NCBI RefSeq assembly: GCF_018728565.1
Contig: NZ_JACSOI010000010.1
Span: 62,001 to 126,000 of the forward strand
Length of the DNA: 64,000 nt
Direction of reading: 5' to 3'
Source of the DNA: Zobellia russellii
GTDB taxonomy: Bacteria; Bacteroidota; Bacteroidia; Flavobacteriales; Flavobacteriaceae
The position numbers were made by a program, and so were the translations under genes. The notes beneath the pieces were generated by a model. The model was given only the letters and a program-made list of their open reading frames with translations, was not told the origin of the DNA and ran no database searches. Positions 52,153-61,680 of this stretch are shown here, piece after piece (position 1 is the stretch's first letter; each line of letters opens with the position of its first letter).

Positions 52153-54279
52153 ATGTCCGTTCGCGTTTTGTCCCTAGTATTTTCAGTAATCTTACTGTGG
52201 TCAGTAAATGCCCAAGAAAAACGCGATTCCACAGGAACAACGGAGCTTGAAGAAGTTGTTGTAACAGGACAGTATAATGAGCAGAGTGTAGATAGGTCCG
52301 TCTTTCAAGTAAAAGTCATTTCACGTGCGGTAATAGATAATTTAGCTGCCAATAACTTGGCAGATGTACTCAACCAGACATTGAACATAAACATTGTGCC
52401 GAATGCGTCTACCGGAAAAAGTGGGGTACAGTTATTTGGACTGGATTCTCAATACTTTAAGATTTTAATAGACAATGTTCCGCTAATTAATGATGAGGGG
52501 CTGGGCAACAATACGGACTTAACGCAATTAAACTTAGATGATGTTGAGCAAGTTGAGATTGTTGAAGGCTCTATGGGGGTTCAATATGGTGCCAATGCCG
52601 TATCTGGGATTATCAACATTATTACAAAAAAATCTTCAGCATACAAGTGGCAAATAACACCTTATGTACAAGAAGAAACTATTGGTAAGGAATATGGTTT
52701 TTTTGATGAAGGACGCCATATTCAATCGTTAAAAGTAGGACATAATATTTCTCCCAAATGGTATGTGAACGGTACGTATACGCGAAATGATTTTGCAGGT
52801 CATTTAGGTACACGGAAAGGGCAGTTTTATGAGTTTAACGATGGTAAACGTGGTTATGAGTGGTTGCCCAAATTGCAAAATAATGCCAAGGCACTTTTAC
52901 GGTATACCGGCGGAAAGTTGAAAGCCTTTTATAGGTTTGAGTATTTTGACGAAGAAGTGTCCCGATACGATTCATTGGTACGTACTAATTTGAATTCTGC
53001 GACTCAAACGACCAACCCAACGGCATCCGATGAAATTTTTAATTCGGAACGTTTCAATCATCATTTAAATTTATCCGGAAATCTTGGCCAGACGGTAAAT
53101 TATGATGCGTCTTTCTCTTATCAGCAGCAAAAACGGGATGTTGAAACCTATAATTATAGAATTAGGGCAGAGGAAAAATTTGATCAAGAAGGGTTTGAAT
53201 ATGAGTCTAGAAAGGGATTTTATTCAAGGGGTACACTTAATAACCTTTTTACAAACGATTGGTCAGGTTACCAGCTAGGGTACGAGCTAAGTGTTATAGA
53301 TGGATATTCTTCTTCTTTGGCAGGAGATTTTGAGACAGATCATATTAAACGACGGTTGGAGTCGTATGATGTATTTGCTTCGGCTGAGTACGCTTTAAGC
53401 AAAAAACTGTCCGTTAGACCAGGAGTGCGAGCACTTTTTTCGTCAAAATTTAATCCTCAAGCAGCACTTTCTTTGAGTTCTAGGTATCTTTTTGAAAACG
53501 GATATCAGTTGCGAGCCGTATTGGGAACTTCGCCCAGAAGCCCTAATTACGATGAGTTGTTTACTTATTTTGTAGATATCAATCATGACCTAAGGGGTAA
53601 TGAAGCGCTTGATCCAGAAAGAGGGTATTCGGCATTTTTACATTTAAAAAAGGAGTTTTGGGCAGAGGATAGCTCATGGTCCTTGAAAAGCAAATTATCT
53701 ACTTGGTTCTTGTCAGTTGATGATAGAATTGAGTTGACTATAGTTAATACCAATCCGTTAGCCTTTCAATATAGCAACATAGACAGCTATAAAACCTGGG
53801 GGCTTTCACTTACCAATGCTTTATCTTATAATAACGTACAATTAAGTGGTGGAGTGTCATTTTCCGGCCAGTCCAAGACACTGGAAAGTCAGACGGAATT
53901 TAATGATGATTACCTCTATTCGTTGCAGTTGAACGGTAACCTGTCCTACAAATTTCCGAAATGGAACACTGTTTTTTCGGCCTACTACAAATACACCGGC
54001 AAACAATACCAATTTTTTCAGGATCAGAATGAAGATGGAGATGTCATCTTTATTAAGGGTGAACAAGACCAGTACAGTTGGCTAGATGCAACACTGAAAA
54101 AATCATTTTATAACAATAAACTTCAGATAACCCTTGGTGCACGAAACCTTATGAACGTTACACGTGTGAACACGGTTTCTGCTGGGGGAGGGGCCGTACA
54201 TTCTAATTCAACAAGCAGCGCTCTGCTTGGTTACGGTAGATCATATTTCTTAAAACTATTATACAACCTTAATTTCTAA
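52153..54279 (+). CDS. TonB-dependent haem receptor (HmuR-like)
   Basis: A 708-residue outer-membrane receptor: signal peptide (ends NAQ), plug domain (about 32-165; EEVVVTGQYNEQSVDRSVFQV as TonB box region, GVQYGANAVSGIINIITKK) and a 22-strand barrel to the terminal LLYNLNF. HDLRGNEALDPERG matches the receptor loop corresponding to NPNLxPE. The following gene encodes an HmuY haemophore-like lipoprotein, so haem is the likely cargo. Probably iron-repressed through the box at 52127-52145. Confidence 0.9.
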   Translation: MSVRVLSLVFSVILLWSVNAQEKRDSTGTTELEEVVVTGQYNEQSVDRSVFQVKVISRAVIDNLAANNLADVLNQTLNINIVPNASTGKSGVQLFGLDSQYFKILIDNVPLINDEGLGNNTDLTQLNLDDVEQVEIVEGSMGVQYGANAVSGIINIITKKSSAYKWQITPYVQEETIGKEYGFFDEGRHIQSLKVGHNISPKWYVNGTYTRNDFAGHLGTRKGQFYEFNDGKRGYEWLPKLQNNAKALLRYTGGKLKAFYRFEYFDEEVSRYDSLVRTNLNSATQTTNPTASDEIFNSERFNHHLNLSGNLGQTVNYDASFSYQQQKRDVETYNYRIRAEEKFDQEGFEYESRKGFYSRGTLNNLFTNDWSGYQLGYELSVIDGYSSSLAGDFETDHIKRRLESYDVFASAEYALSKKLSVRPGVRALFSSKFNPQAALSLSSRYLFENGYQLRAVLGTSPRSPNYDELFTYFVDINHDLRGNEALDPERGYSAFLHLKKEFWAEDSSWSLKSKLSTWFLSVDDRIELTIVNTNPLAFQYSNIDSYKTWGLSLTNALSYNNVQLSGGVSFSGQSKTLESQTEFNDDYLYSLQLNGNLSYKFPKWNTVFSAYYKYTGKQYQFFQDQNEDGDVIFIKGEQDQYSWLDATLKKSFYNNKLQITLGARNLMNVTRVNTVSAGGGAVHSNSTSSALLGYGRSYFLKLLYNLNF

Positions 54280-54290
54280 TACTTACACTT

Positions 54291-55715
54291 ATGAAAATTA
54301 CAATCAAACTCACATCTATTTTTTTACTCCTTCTACTGGTTTCGGCCTGTGATTCGGATGACGGTACTGTTATGAAAGATGATTTTGTGGTCGCTTTCGA
54401 AAACCCGTCAGTGAGCTTTGGGGCTACTGAAGCTGAAAAGGACATTAATCTGGTGTTTTCTACTGCTGCAACCGAAAGCGGTTCTATAGATATATCCTTT
54501 ACAGGCACAAATGCAGATTATGGAGATACGGAAGATTTTGTAACGGTTCCTGCTGCAGTAAACGGTGTGGTTACCGTTGAGGTTGCAAGTGGAGCGGAAA
54601 ACGCATCCTTCTTATTCAAAAAACTAAAAGATGCCGTTGAGGGAACGGAGAAGAACATCAGCTTTGAAATCAGTACAGTAAATGTTACGGGAGGTCTGTC
54701 CAACGGAACCACAACAACACAAGTGGCGTTTGAGGAAACCGCTGCGCTAGGCGGAAATATGGCTCCGGAAGTTGGAGGACCAAACCAACCAAACCAAGTA
54801 TATGTAGACCTTAGTGCTCAAAACCAGACCAGCATAAATCGTGAAGCCTGGGATTTGGCTTTTTATAATGGAGATGAATTTAGGGTGGCCATTAATGGGT
54901 CGTTATATATGGCGGTTGCTGAACTAGATGAGACAAATATTGATGCAGTTACTGCGGAACAAGTGGCAGATTTACAAAGCAGTGTGGCCGTGGGTACTTT
55001 TGATGCGGCCAATACGGTATATGTAGATATGCCTAACGGCGATGTTAATGGAACGGCAATTCAAGAAATTTCCGCTACGGATACAGAAAACAAGGTCTAT
55101 TTGGTAAATATGGGTTCTGAGATAGGAACAACGGAGCCAGAGGCGGGTAGTGTTAGTACTTCAGGCGATTCTAGAGGTTGGATGAAAATTAGAGTGCTGA
55201 GGAGCGGTACGGGTTATACCTTGCAATATGCTGGTCTTGGTGATACAACGCATAAGGAAATCAGTGTTTCCAAAGATTCTGGGTTTAATTATCAGTTTGT
55301 GAGTCTTGTCTCGGAATCTATTGTAAGTGTGGAGCCTGAAAAGGAAAAATGGGATCTTAATTTTACGGTCTTTACAAATGAAATAGAAGGTTTTGGTTCG
55401 TATGGATATTCTGATTTTGTCACTACCAATACTATGGGCAATGTTAGTGCATATATGATTAACACAAAAACTATATCCTATGGAGACTTTACCATTTCTG
55501 ATATAGACGAGGGCATTTTTGATACTGACCAAAGGGCAATTGGTAGCAATTGGAGAAACGGAGGAGGCCCCGGTACATTACCATCATTAAAAGAAGATGT
55601 CTTTTTTGTTGTAAAAGACGTTGACGGCAATATCTATAAACTAAAGTTTACCGCTTTGGTAAATGAAAGTGGGGTTAGGGGGTATCCTTCATTTGAATAT
55701 GCACTTCTACAATAA
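54291..55715 (+). CDS. HmuY-family lipoprotein with N-terminal beta domain
   Basis: A 474-residue lipoprotein (lipobox VSAC). Residues about 30-150 form a Calx-beta-like module (FENPSVSFGATEAEKDINLVFST); the remainder is HmuY-like (REAWDLAFYNGDEFRVAINGS, WDLNFTVFTNEI, then FVVKDVDGNIYKLKFTAL). HmuY of Porphyromonas strips haem from host proteins and hands it to HmuR. This protein is about twice the Porphyromonas HmuY length because of the extra domain. Starts 11 bp after the receptor gene. Confidence 0.85.
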   Translation: MKITIKLTSIFLLLLLVSACDSDDGTVMKDDFVVAFENPSVSFGATEAEKDINLVFSTAATESGSIDISFTGTNADYGDTEDFVTVPAAVNGVVTVEVASGAENASFLFKKLKDAVEGTEKNISFEISTVNVTGGLSNGTTTTQVAFEETAALGGNMAPEVGGPNQPNQVYVDLSAQNQTSINREAWDLAFYNGDEFRVAINGSLYMAVAELDETNIDAVTAEQVADLQSSVAVGTFDAANTVYVDMPNGDVNGTAIQEISATDTENKVYLVNMGSEIGTTEPEAGSVSTSGDSRGWMKIRVLRSGTGYTLQYAGLGDTTHKEISVSKDSGFNYQFVSLVSESIVSVEPEKEKWDLNFTVFTNEIEGFGSYGYSDFVTTNTMGNVSAYMINTKTISYGDFTISDIDEGIFDTDQRAIGSNWRNGGGPGTLPSLKEDVFFVVKDVDGNIYKLKFTALVNESGVRGYPSFEYALLQ

Positions 55716-55754
55716 GGAGATTATAAAAAAATTGTTTGAGTTGAGTTAGTCAAG

Positions 55755-55785
55755 GCCGGACATAGTTAAGTGTGTCCGGCTTTTA
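55755..55785 (+). terminator. Terminator after the hmuY-like gene
   Basis: GCCGGACA pairs with TGTCCGGC around a 10-nt loop, followed by TTTT. Confidence 0.8.
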
Positions 55786-55919
55786 GTAAGATAAACAGTG
55801 CTCCATCCAATTCAGATTATATCAATATAGAAGAGAGGCGGGCGCAAGAATAGAGCAATCCTGAAATTAATTAGGAACGGCAAACTAATAGAAACCATAC
55901 AAATTAGTAAACAGATAAA

Positions 55920-56258
55920 ATGGAATTACTATATCAGAACGGTTACGGGGCAATATATAAAATGCCAAAGGTTGCAAGTCATATTTGTGAAATGCAGATG
56001 ATTGTAGATACTATTGGAATATTTCTTTCTAGAGAAGATCTAGATCACCTTTTGAGTATAGTGTATAAGTCAACAGAACCGTGCACTTGTGCAGATTGCG
56101 GAGGCAATTTTTGTAATAAAATTTGGTGCTCTAACCCACTAATAGACATTTGCTTAAAAGTAGATGAATCTATTCTTGATCATATGGAAGACCTTATAAA
56201 GGGAGCTCAGTTTATGTTGGATATGAACGCTACTCTAGAAAAATACCGACTAAAGTAA
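55920..56258 (+). CDS. Cysteine-rich small protein of unknown function (112 aa)
   Basis: A 112-residue cytosolic protein. Its centre holds a dense cysteine cluster (EPCTCADCGGNFCNKIWC: five Cys within 18 residues) that could bind zinc or an Fe-S cluster. The flanks are helical (FLSREDLDHLLSIVY before; VDESILDHMEDLIKGAQFML after). It vaguely resembles short Bacteroidota proteins of the DUF6686 kind, but I am not sure. Isolated between the haem operon and a gene-poor stretch. Confidence 0.6.
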   Translation: MELLYQNGYGAIYKMPKVASHICEMQMIVDTIGIFLSREDLDHLLSIVYKSTEPCTCADCGGNFCNKIWCSNPLIDICLKVDESILDHMEDLIKGAQFMLDMNATLEKYRLK

Positions 56259-57156
56259 CCGGAGGTAATAGGTGTTCAAGTTGTAGTCGATCAACCCCGA
56301 ACTCTTTAATAGCTCCGTTAAGGGTATGAATCAATGTAGCTGGAAATGATGCAGAATTTTCATTGTAACCATCTTTATTATAAAATTGCCACACTTATCT
56401 TTTAACCCTTTTCTGTTTCACCTTCGTTACCTTAAGTGTGATCTTCAGGAAAAATTAAAGTTGCTGCTAATAGGTTAGGAGGTTCAACTTGTGTGTTAGT
56501 TTTAAGAAAATAAAAACAGCTTAAGAAATACAAAGGCGTTAATGGTCGGTATTTTTTAATAAAAGAAATGATTAAAGTCAGTCTTGTACTTTTTGATAAG
56601 GTAAATCTTATTTGTAGTTTTTTACAAGATTGAGATTCTCCTTTTGTTCAACTATTTATTTTTTTGTTTAACTTACATTGAATGGTTGTAACAATCTAAT
56701 ATTTAGGTGGATACCAAATAAAACTTTTATAGGTGGGTTAACTTAAGAAATCGAATCTAATTAATTAGTGACCATTGGGTATATTCCTTTGTAATATATA
56801 GTGTTAAAACCCTATGAGATTAGTATAATCGTGGAGCTTTTTACATGCGATTGGTTAGTGGGCAATGTAAACCTGATCGGTCATGTTTTCTACGTTTTTC
56901 TAACTACTTTGTATACACCATTTTTCCCTCAATCAAGAAGTAAGCCTTGCCTTAGGTGCCCAAGCTGGCGAAAAACGAGTACTAGGCGTGACAACAACTA
57001 GTAGGTTTACACATTTACAAGAGTAACTGAAACTCCTTTCAATCTGATTTTGGAATCGAGACTGTAAAAATGTGAATTTCAAATAGGTCTTCTTCTTGAA
57101 CATTCAATTGTCACGATAAACTCCCCCTTTATTTAAATAGAATAAAAAACGTAAAC
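56259..57156. other. Gene-poor 0.9-kb stretch, possible gene remnant on minus strand
   Basis: No convincing gene. On the minus strand 56394-56230 (GTG start, 54 codons) reads protein-like (WQFYNKDGYNENSASFPATL, LIHTLNGAIKEFGVDRLQLE) and overlaps the previous gene's 3' end; the same frame is broken by a stop just upstream. This may be a decayed gene. The plus-strand frame 56801-57001 starts at TTG and has no coding character. Confidence 0.3.
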
Positions 57157-59571
57157 ATGATTGTTTTAAGAGTACTACGTACAATACTTTTTACATTATT
57201 ATTCGTACAAACCATTTATGCTCAACAAGGCAAATTGAATGGAAATATTATTGATGATAACAAAGGGCCCGTTGCATTTGCCAATGTGTTGTTGTTGCAA
57301 AAAGATTCAGTGCTCGTAAAGGGAGTTATTAGTAATCAAGATGGTTTTTTCATATTAGACGGAATTTCAAATGGAAATTACCTCCTAAACATAAATCTTT
57401 TAGGTTTTGAATCAATTTATAAAAAGGTGTCCTTTAATTATAACGAAGAACTTTCTTTAGGTTCGCTCACACTTAATACGCAAAGCCAACAATTAGATGA
57501 AGTAGCCGTAGTTGGTAGAAAAGCACTTTTTGAGCAGAGAAGTGATCGGCTTGTTGTTAATGTGGGGTCATTGCCAACATTTAGTGGTAACAATGCGTTA
57601 CAGGTTCTGCAAAAAGCCCCTGGGGTAATCGTACAAGAAAATTCGAACAGTATCAGCTTGAGCAATAAAGGGCAGGTGTTAATAATGATTAATAATCGTA
57701 TTTCTCGAATTCCGCGAGCAGCACTTTTACAGCAGCTTAAAGGTATGCAAGCAGAAAATATTGAACGAATAGAACTAATACATCAACCTTCAGCAAAGTA
57801 TGACGCCAATAATGCAGCGGGCATCATTCATATTGTACTAAAGGAGAATAATTTTCTTGGATTGAACGGGAATACGAGCCTGACCGCTGGAATTGGCAAA
57901 AAAGAAAAGTTCAATGGTTCGTTCGACCTTAATTACCGAAACAACCGGGTAAACATCTACGGCAATATCACTGGGGTTCACAGCAGGTCGCCAATGTGGT
58001 TTTTAAAACATTATCGGGAATATGAGTATCTAGGTGATCAGTATTTTTATTATAATAAATTGACAGCAGCAAACCCAAGTAACCCTTCTTTGGGGGTAAC
58101 TTTAGGCGTAGATGTTGAGGTAAACTCAACTAGTACAATCGGTGCGTTGTTCGGATACACGAAAAGCAATATGTCCGGCTATGATTATGCCAGTATTTCT
58201 AATGGAACGGTTAACGCTATTCAAAATGAGAATTCTCAATATATACTTGACATCAACAATCCGAACCGTAATACTTTTTTTAACCTTAATTATTATTCAC
58301 AATTAAGTCCGAATAAATCCATAAATATTGATTTGGATAGAGTGGCATTGGACGTGCAAAATTTTTCTGGCCTCTCTTATGTTAATCCTTCCGAAGAAAT
58401 AGATAGCCAAGAGACTGAACGCAATTCACAATTTGAGATTTACACGGTTAAAGGGGATTTTGAATGGGAGTCAGAAGACCATGCTAAATTACAAACAGGT
58501 CTTAAAGCCACTTTTAATAATTCGAACAGCGCTTTGCAGAATCGCAATAGAATCAATGGGGTTTGGACAGAAGACCAAACTTTTAGAAGAGATGACCAAA
58601 TTGGCGAAACCATTTTGGCCGCCTATGGTTCTTACCAAAAAAAATGGAATGAAAAATGGGAAAGCAGTATTGGTGCGCGACTAGAAAATTACAAATACGA
58701 ACTTGATGACACCGTAGATGGAAATGATTTCTCTACCGATTATACTAATCTTTTTCCTGTTGCTAGAACTACCTATACGGTTGATTCTACGCGGACGCTA
58801 ACCTTGTCATTTAACCGGCGTATTGAGCGACCGGCCTTTTTTCATTTAGCTGCGTTTTATTTATTAATAGATCCAAGCCTGTTGGTGTCAACTAATACCC
58901 GGCTTAGACCTGCATTTACTGATGCGGTGCGGCTGGCTTATAACCAAAGGTCATTTTTGGTTGCTTTTGAAGTCAATAGGACCAAAGGTGCAATTTCATT
59001 TTATAACACTGTAGATAAAGAACAGGGCTTGCAGACAAGCACTCCGATCAATTTTGATAACATGAACGGTTACTTACTCAGTACAAGTTTTCCCATTAAA
59101 ATAAGTAAAATCTGGAAAATGAACTGGAATCTTGATGGAGCATACAAAAAGGTGAAAGATTACACCAATCGCCCTTTACCCTTCAAAAAGGGCCTGTTTA
59201 CGCTTACTGCCCAACTCAATAATGTTTTTGAATTGGGTAACTCATTGACCGCTAATATTGATGGTAGATATATGAGTCCGTTTATTTCCGGTGACCAAAT
59301 TCAGTTTCAATATCATTCTATAAATTTTGGAGTCAGTAAACGATTTGGCAACGAGAGCACATTAACTTTTAGCATACAGGATTTAACTGCAACAGGTGGC
59401 AAAGATGAATGGGAGTACCATCAGCCAGAACTTGGTATAAGAACATACGGCGATAACGATTTTTCAGAAAGAGTCTTTCAACTCACGTATTCTTTTCCTT
59501 TTGGGAATAAAAAAATTAAAGAAAAGAGAAGTAGACAAACCGGTTCTCAGGAAGAACGCGATAGAATGTAA
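57157..59571 (+). CDS. Outer-membrane TonB-type receptor with regulatory-like domain
   Basis: An 804-residue outer-membrane protein: signal peptide (ends IYAQ), carboxypeptidase-regulatory-like domain (about 24-110; GNIIDDNKGPVAFANVLLLQKD), plug (about 115-225; LQVLQKAPGVIVQE, IERIELIHQPSAKYDANNAAG) and an outer-membrane beta-barrel of the OMP_b-brl_3 kind. This subgroup of TonB-dependent receptors usually acts without a SusD partner; substrates are mostly unknown and often peptides or metal complexes. No neighbour gives a hint. Confidence 0.88.
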   Translation: MIVLRVLRTILFTLLFVQTIYAQQGKLNGNIIDDNKGPVAFANVLLLQKDSVLVKGVISNQDGFFILDGISNGNYLLNINLLGFESIYKKVSFNYNEELSLGSLTLNTQSQQLDEVAVVGRKALFEQRSDRLVVNVGSLPTFSGNNALQVLQKAPGVIVQENSNSISLSNKGQVLIMINNRISRIPRAALLQQLKGMQAENIERIELIHQPSAKYDANNAAGIIHIVLKENNFLGLNGNTSLTAGIGKKEKFNGSFDLNYRNNRVNIYGNITGVHSRSPMWFLKHYREYEYLGDQYFYYNKLTAANPSNPSLGVTLGVDVEVNSTSTIGALFGYTKSNMSGYDYASISNGTVNAIQNENSQYILDINNPNRNTFFNLNYYSQLSPNKSINIDLDRVALDVQNFSGLSYVNPSEEIDSQETERNSQFEIYTVKGDFEWESEDHAKLQTGLKATFNNSNSALQNRNRINGVWTEDQTFRRDDQIGETILAAYGSYQKKWNEKWESSIGARLENYKYELDDTVDGNDFSTDYTNLFPVARTTYTVDSTRTLTLSFNRRIERPAFFHLAAFYLLIDPSLLVSTNTRLRPAFTDAVRLAYNQRSFLVAFEVNRTKGAISFYNTVDKEQGLQTSTPINFDNMNGYLLSTSFPIKISKIWKMNWNLDGAYKKVKDYTNRPLPFKKGLFTLTAQLNNVFELGNSLTANIDGRYMSPFISGDQIQFQYHSINFGVSKRFGNESTLTFSIQDLTATGGKDEWEYHQPELGIRTYGDNDFSERVFQLTYSFPFGNKKIKEKRSRQTGSQEERDRM

Positions 59572-59720
59572 ACGAACATTTGTAATAATTCAACTTTATG
59601 AAAACTAAGTATAGTTTTTTCGTTTTAGCATTTAGAGGAGGCCACATTAGTAGTCAATGCTATCATGTATTTTATCCGCAAGCAGAGTACAAACTTTAAC
59701 CTTTCACTAATTGGCATAAA

Positions 59721-59754
59721 AAAACCTCTTCATAAAATTCTATGAAGAGGTTTT
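59721..59754. terminator. Bidirectional terminator between the receptor and tRNA-Lys
   Basis: A perfect 14-bp stem (AAAACCTCTTCATA with TATGAAGAGGTTTT) with T-runs on both strands. It serves the plus-strand receptor side and the minus-strand tRNA. Confidence 0.92.
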
Positions 59755-59756
59755 TG

Positions 59757-59829
59757 TGACCTGGCTGGGGCTCGAACCCAGGACCCTCTCCTTAAAAGGG
59801 AGATGCTCTACCAACTGAGCTACCAGGTC
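59757..59829 (-). tRNA. tRNA-Lys (anticodon UUU), copy 1
   Basis: 73 nt on the minus strand. Acceptor GACCTGG/CCAGGTC, D-arm AGCTCAGTTGGTAGAGC, anticodon loop CTTTTAA (anticodon TTT), T-loop GTTCGAGCC, discriminator A, CCA not encoded. Confidence 0.97.
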
Positions 59830-59889
59830 ATAATGTCAAAAATTAATGTGTGTATTTTTCTAAAAAAAAAACGGCTCACATAATTAAAT

Positions 59890-59919
59890 AAAAAAGCCTC
59901 TTTATTTGTTCAAGAGGCT
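59890..59919 (-). terminator. Terminator after tRNA-Lys copy 2
   Basis: On the minus strand AGCCTCTT pairs with AAGAGGCT and is followed by TTTTTT. It lies between the two tRNA-Lys genes, so the tRNAs are separate units. Confidence 0.88.
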
Positions 59920-59932
59920 GTTATTTAATTGG

Positions 59933-60005
59933 TGACCTGGCTGGGGCTCGAACCCAGGACCCTCTCCTTAAAAGGGAGATGCTCTACCAACTGAGCTACC
60001 AGGTC
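59933..60005 (-). tRNA. tRNA-Lys (anticodon UUU), copy 2
   Basis: Identical over all 73 nt to the copy at 59757-59829, including one flanking base. Tandem duplication on the minus strand, each copy with its own terminator. Confidence 0.97.
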
Positions 60006-60144
60006 AATAACAAATAAGGATTGATTCCCTCAATGCGGGTGCAAATATAAGTCGATTACTTTATTTTCCAAGCCCTTTTTGAGATAAATTTATTTTTTTT
60101 TGAAAACCCCTAGAAATAAGCCACTTTTACATTAAAATAAAATT

Positions 60145-60660
60145 GTGAAAATAGTATTGTTGGGTTATATGGGTAGTGGCAAGAGCACAATTGGCAAGTT
60201 GCTATCCAAAGAAAGAGGTTTAGAATTTATAGATCTGGATAACTACATTGAGGAAGCGGAGCAAATGCCCGTACCCGATATTTTCAAAACTAAAGGAGAA
60301 CTTTATTTTAGAAAAAAGGAATACGCGTACCTAAATGAAGTACTTGCCCAAAAGGACAATTTTGTGTTGTCCTTAGGAGGTGGTACCCCGTGTTATGGTA
60401 ACAATATGCAAGCAGTTCTAGATGCTACAAAAAATGCTATTTATCTAAAAGTATCTATAGCCCAACTTGTCAATCGTCTTTTAAAGGAAAAGGACCAACG
60501 TCCGTTAATAATGAATATACCGGAAGATGAATTACCGGAGTTTATTGGTAAGCACCTTTTTGAAAGAAGTTATTTCTATAACCAAACAGATAAGGTCATT
60601 AGTTCGGACGGAAAAAACCCAGAGGAAATTGTGGCCGAAATGGGACCCTTATTAGTCTAG
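60145..60660 (+). CDS. aroK: Shikimate kinase
   Basis: Phosphorylates shikimate in aromatic amino-acid synthesis. The 171-residue protein has Walker A GYMGSGKST, substrate Asp in FIDLDNYIE, FRKKE, LGGGTPCYGN and lid arginine in KDQRPL. Starts at GTG 60145 (no ATG upstream in frame fits). Its 3' end overlaps the convergent phosphoribosyltransferase gene by 9 bp. Confidence 0.95.
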   Translation: MKIVLLGYMGSGKSTIGKLLSKERGLEFIDLDNYIEEAEQMPVPDIFKTKGELYFRKKEYAYLNEVLAQKDNFVLSLGGGTPCYGNNMQAVLDATKNAIYLKVSIAQLVNRLLKEKDQRPLIMNIPEDELPEFIGKHLFERSYFYNQTDKVISSDGKNPEEIVAEMGPLLV

Positions 60661-61149
60661 GTAGACCATATCATTTTTAGCCTGAAACAGTACATGTACA
60701 TGCTCTTGCAGTGAGGTAGATAAGGAAATACCTTTATAATCTGCCTTCACAGGATATTTTTTATGGTTTCTATTTACTAGAACAGCTGTCTTAAGTTGTT
60801 TTACCGGTGTTTTTAGAAAATGATGAACACCGTAAATAAGGGTAGTACCGGAGTTAAGCACATCATCTACCAACACAATGGATTTATCTGTGTATTCCGA
60901 CTCTGGAATAGAAGTCTGTACGCCACTTTGTAATGGATTTTCTTTGTCCATCATAACCTTGCAAAGTGTTATTTCGGCATCGGTTACTTTTTTGAGTACC
61001 CGTTGCAATTTTTTGGCAAAATTCAGTCCTCCACCATCTATACCGGCAATAATAATTTCTTTTTCCTCAACATTGGCCTCGTATATCTGATAAGCTATAC
61101 GCTCTATTTTATGCTGTATTTGCTGGTGGGTAAGTATTTTGTTCTCCAT
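60652..61149 (-). CDS. Phosphoribosyltransferase-family protein (PyrR/HGPRT-like)
   Basis: A 165-residue type I PRTase with the PRPP-binding motif SIVLVDDVLNSGTTL and IAGIDGGGLNFAKKL as the PPi loop region. Close in size to PyrR bifunctional regulators and hypoxanthine PRTases; the base specificity cannot be read. Convergent with and overlapping aroK by 9 bp, and 52 bp downstream of the Hsp15-like gene on the same strand. Confidence 0.85.
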   Translation of the reverse strand: MENKILTHQQIQHKIERIAYQIYEANVEEKEIIIAGIDGGGLNFAKKLQRVLKKVTDAEITLCKVMMDKENPLQSGVQTSIPESEYTDKSIVLVDDVLNSGTTLIYGVHHFLKTPVKQLKTAVLVNRNHKKYPVKADYKGISLSTSLQEHVHVLFQAKNDMVYLD

Positions 61150-61201
61150 AAACGGGTATTTTCAATTCAAAGATAGCCAACGCTATGCAAATTCACTCTT
61201 T

Positions 61202-61603
61202 TTATTCGGTGCTTTTAAAATCTTCAGGAGCTTGGTTCGGGTCTTCCAAATACTCCTCAATATCACGACGGTCTTTTTTAGTAGGTCTTCCGGTTCCTTT
61301 CTTGCGGTAATGTTCTTTGGCCTGTTTAAGAAGTTCGTTATGTTCAAAAGCTTCTTTAGGAGTCGTATCCGTACGGTAAATATCAACCAATTTGGCGCCC
61401 ACTCTGCTTTTGGGAATGTCCAGAACCGTTAGTTGTAGGTTAATTTGTTCCTTCCTCACTATAATTTTATCCATTGGGTACACTTCTCGAGAAGGTTTCG
61501 CCACTTGGTCATTAATTTTTACCTGACCTTTTTTACAGGCCGTAGAGGCAATGTTTCGGGTCTTAAAATAACGGGTACTCCACAAGTACTTATCAATTCG
61601 CAT
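61202..61603 (-). CDS. hslR: Hsp15-like S4-domain RNA-binding protein
   Basis: 133 residues: an N-terminal S4 domain (MRIDKYLWSTRYFKTRNIASTACKKG split around residues 1-60) and a basic tail (HYRKKGTGRPTKKDRRDIEE). Matches heat-shock protein 15, which rescues stalled 50S subunits carrying nascent-chain tRNA. Symbol by family resemblance. Confidence 0.88.
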   Translation of the reverse strand: MRIDKYLWSTRYFKTRNIASTACKKGQVKINDQVAKPSREVYPMDKIIVRKEQINLQLTVLDIPKSRVGAKLVDIYRTDTTPKEAFEHNELLKQAKEHYRKKGTGRPTKKDRRDIEEYLEDPNQAPEDFKSTE

Positions 61604-61680
61604 AACTATTAAAAATCTTTGTTAAGGCTCTCTACAAAAATAAGGGAAAATTGTATCTTGCCGCCTGTAAAAATGAATTG

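Noticed and set aside
56801-57001. 66-codon plus-strand frame in the gene-poor stretch
   Set aside because: TTG start, mixed Cys/Arg-rich tail, no protein-like character and no regulatory context.
59598-59699. 33-codon frame after the second TonB receptor
   Set aside because: Begins like a signal peptide (MKTKYSFFVLAF) but ends after 33 residues with no coherent mature part; at most a degraded gene start.
59757-60005. Duplicated tRNA-Lys as an attachment-site repeat of a mobile element
   Set aside because: The copies are complete tRNAs 104 bp apart with only a terminator between them; no integrase or cargo.
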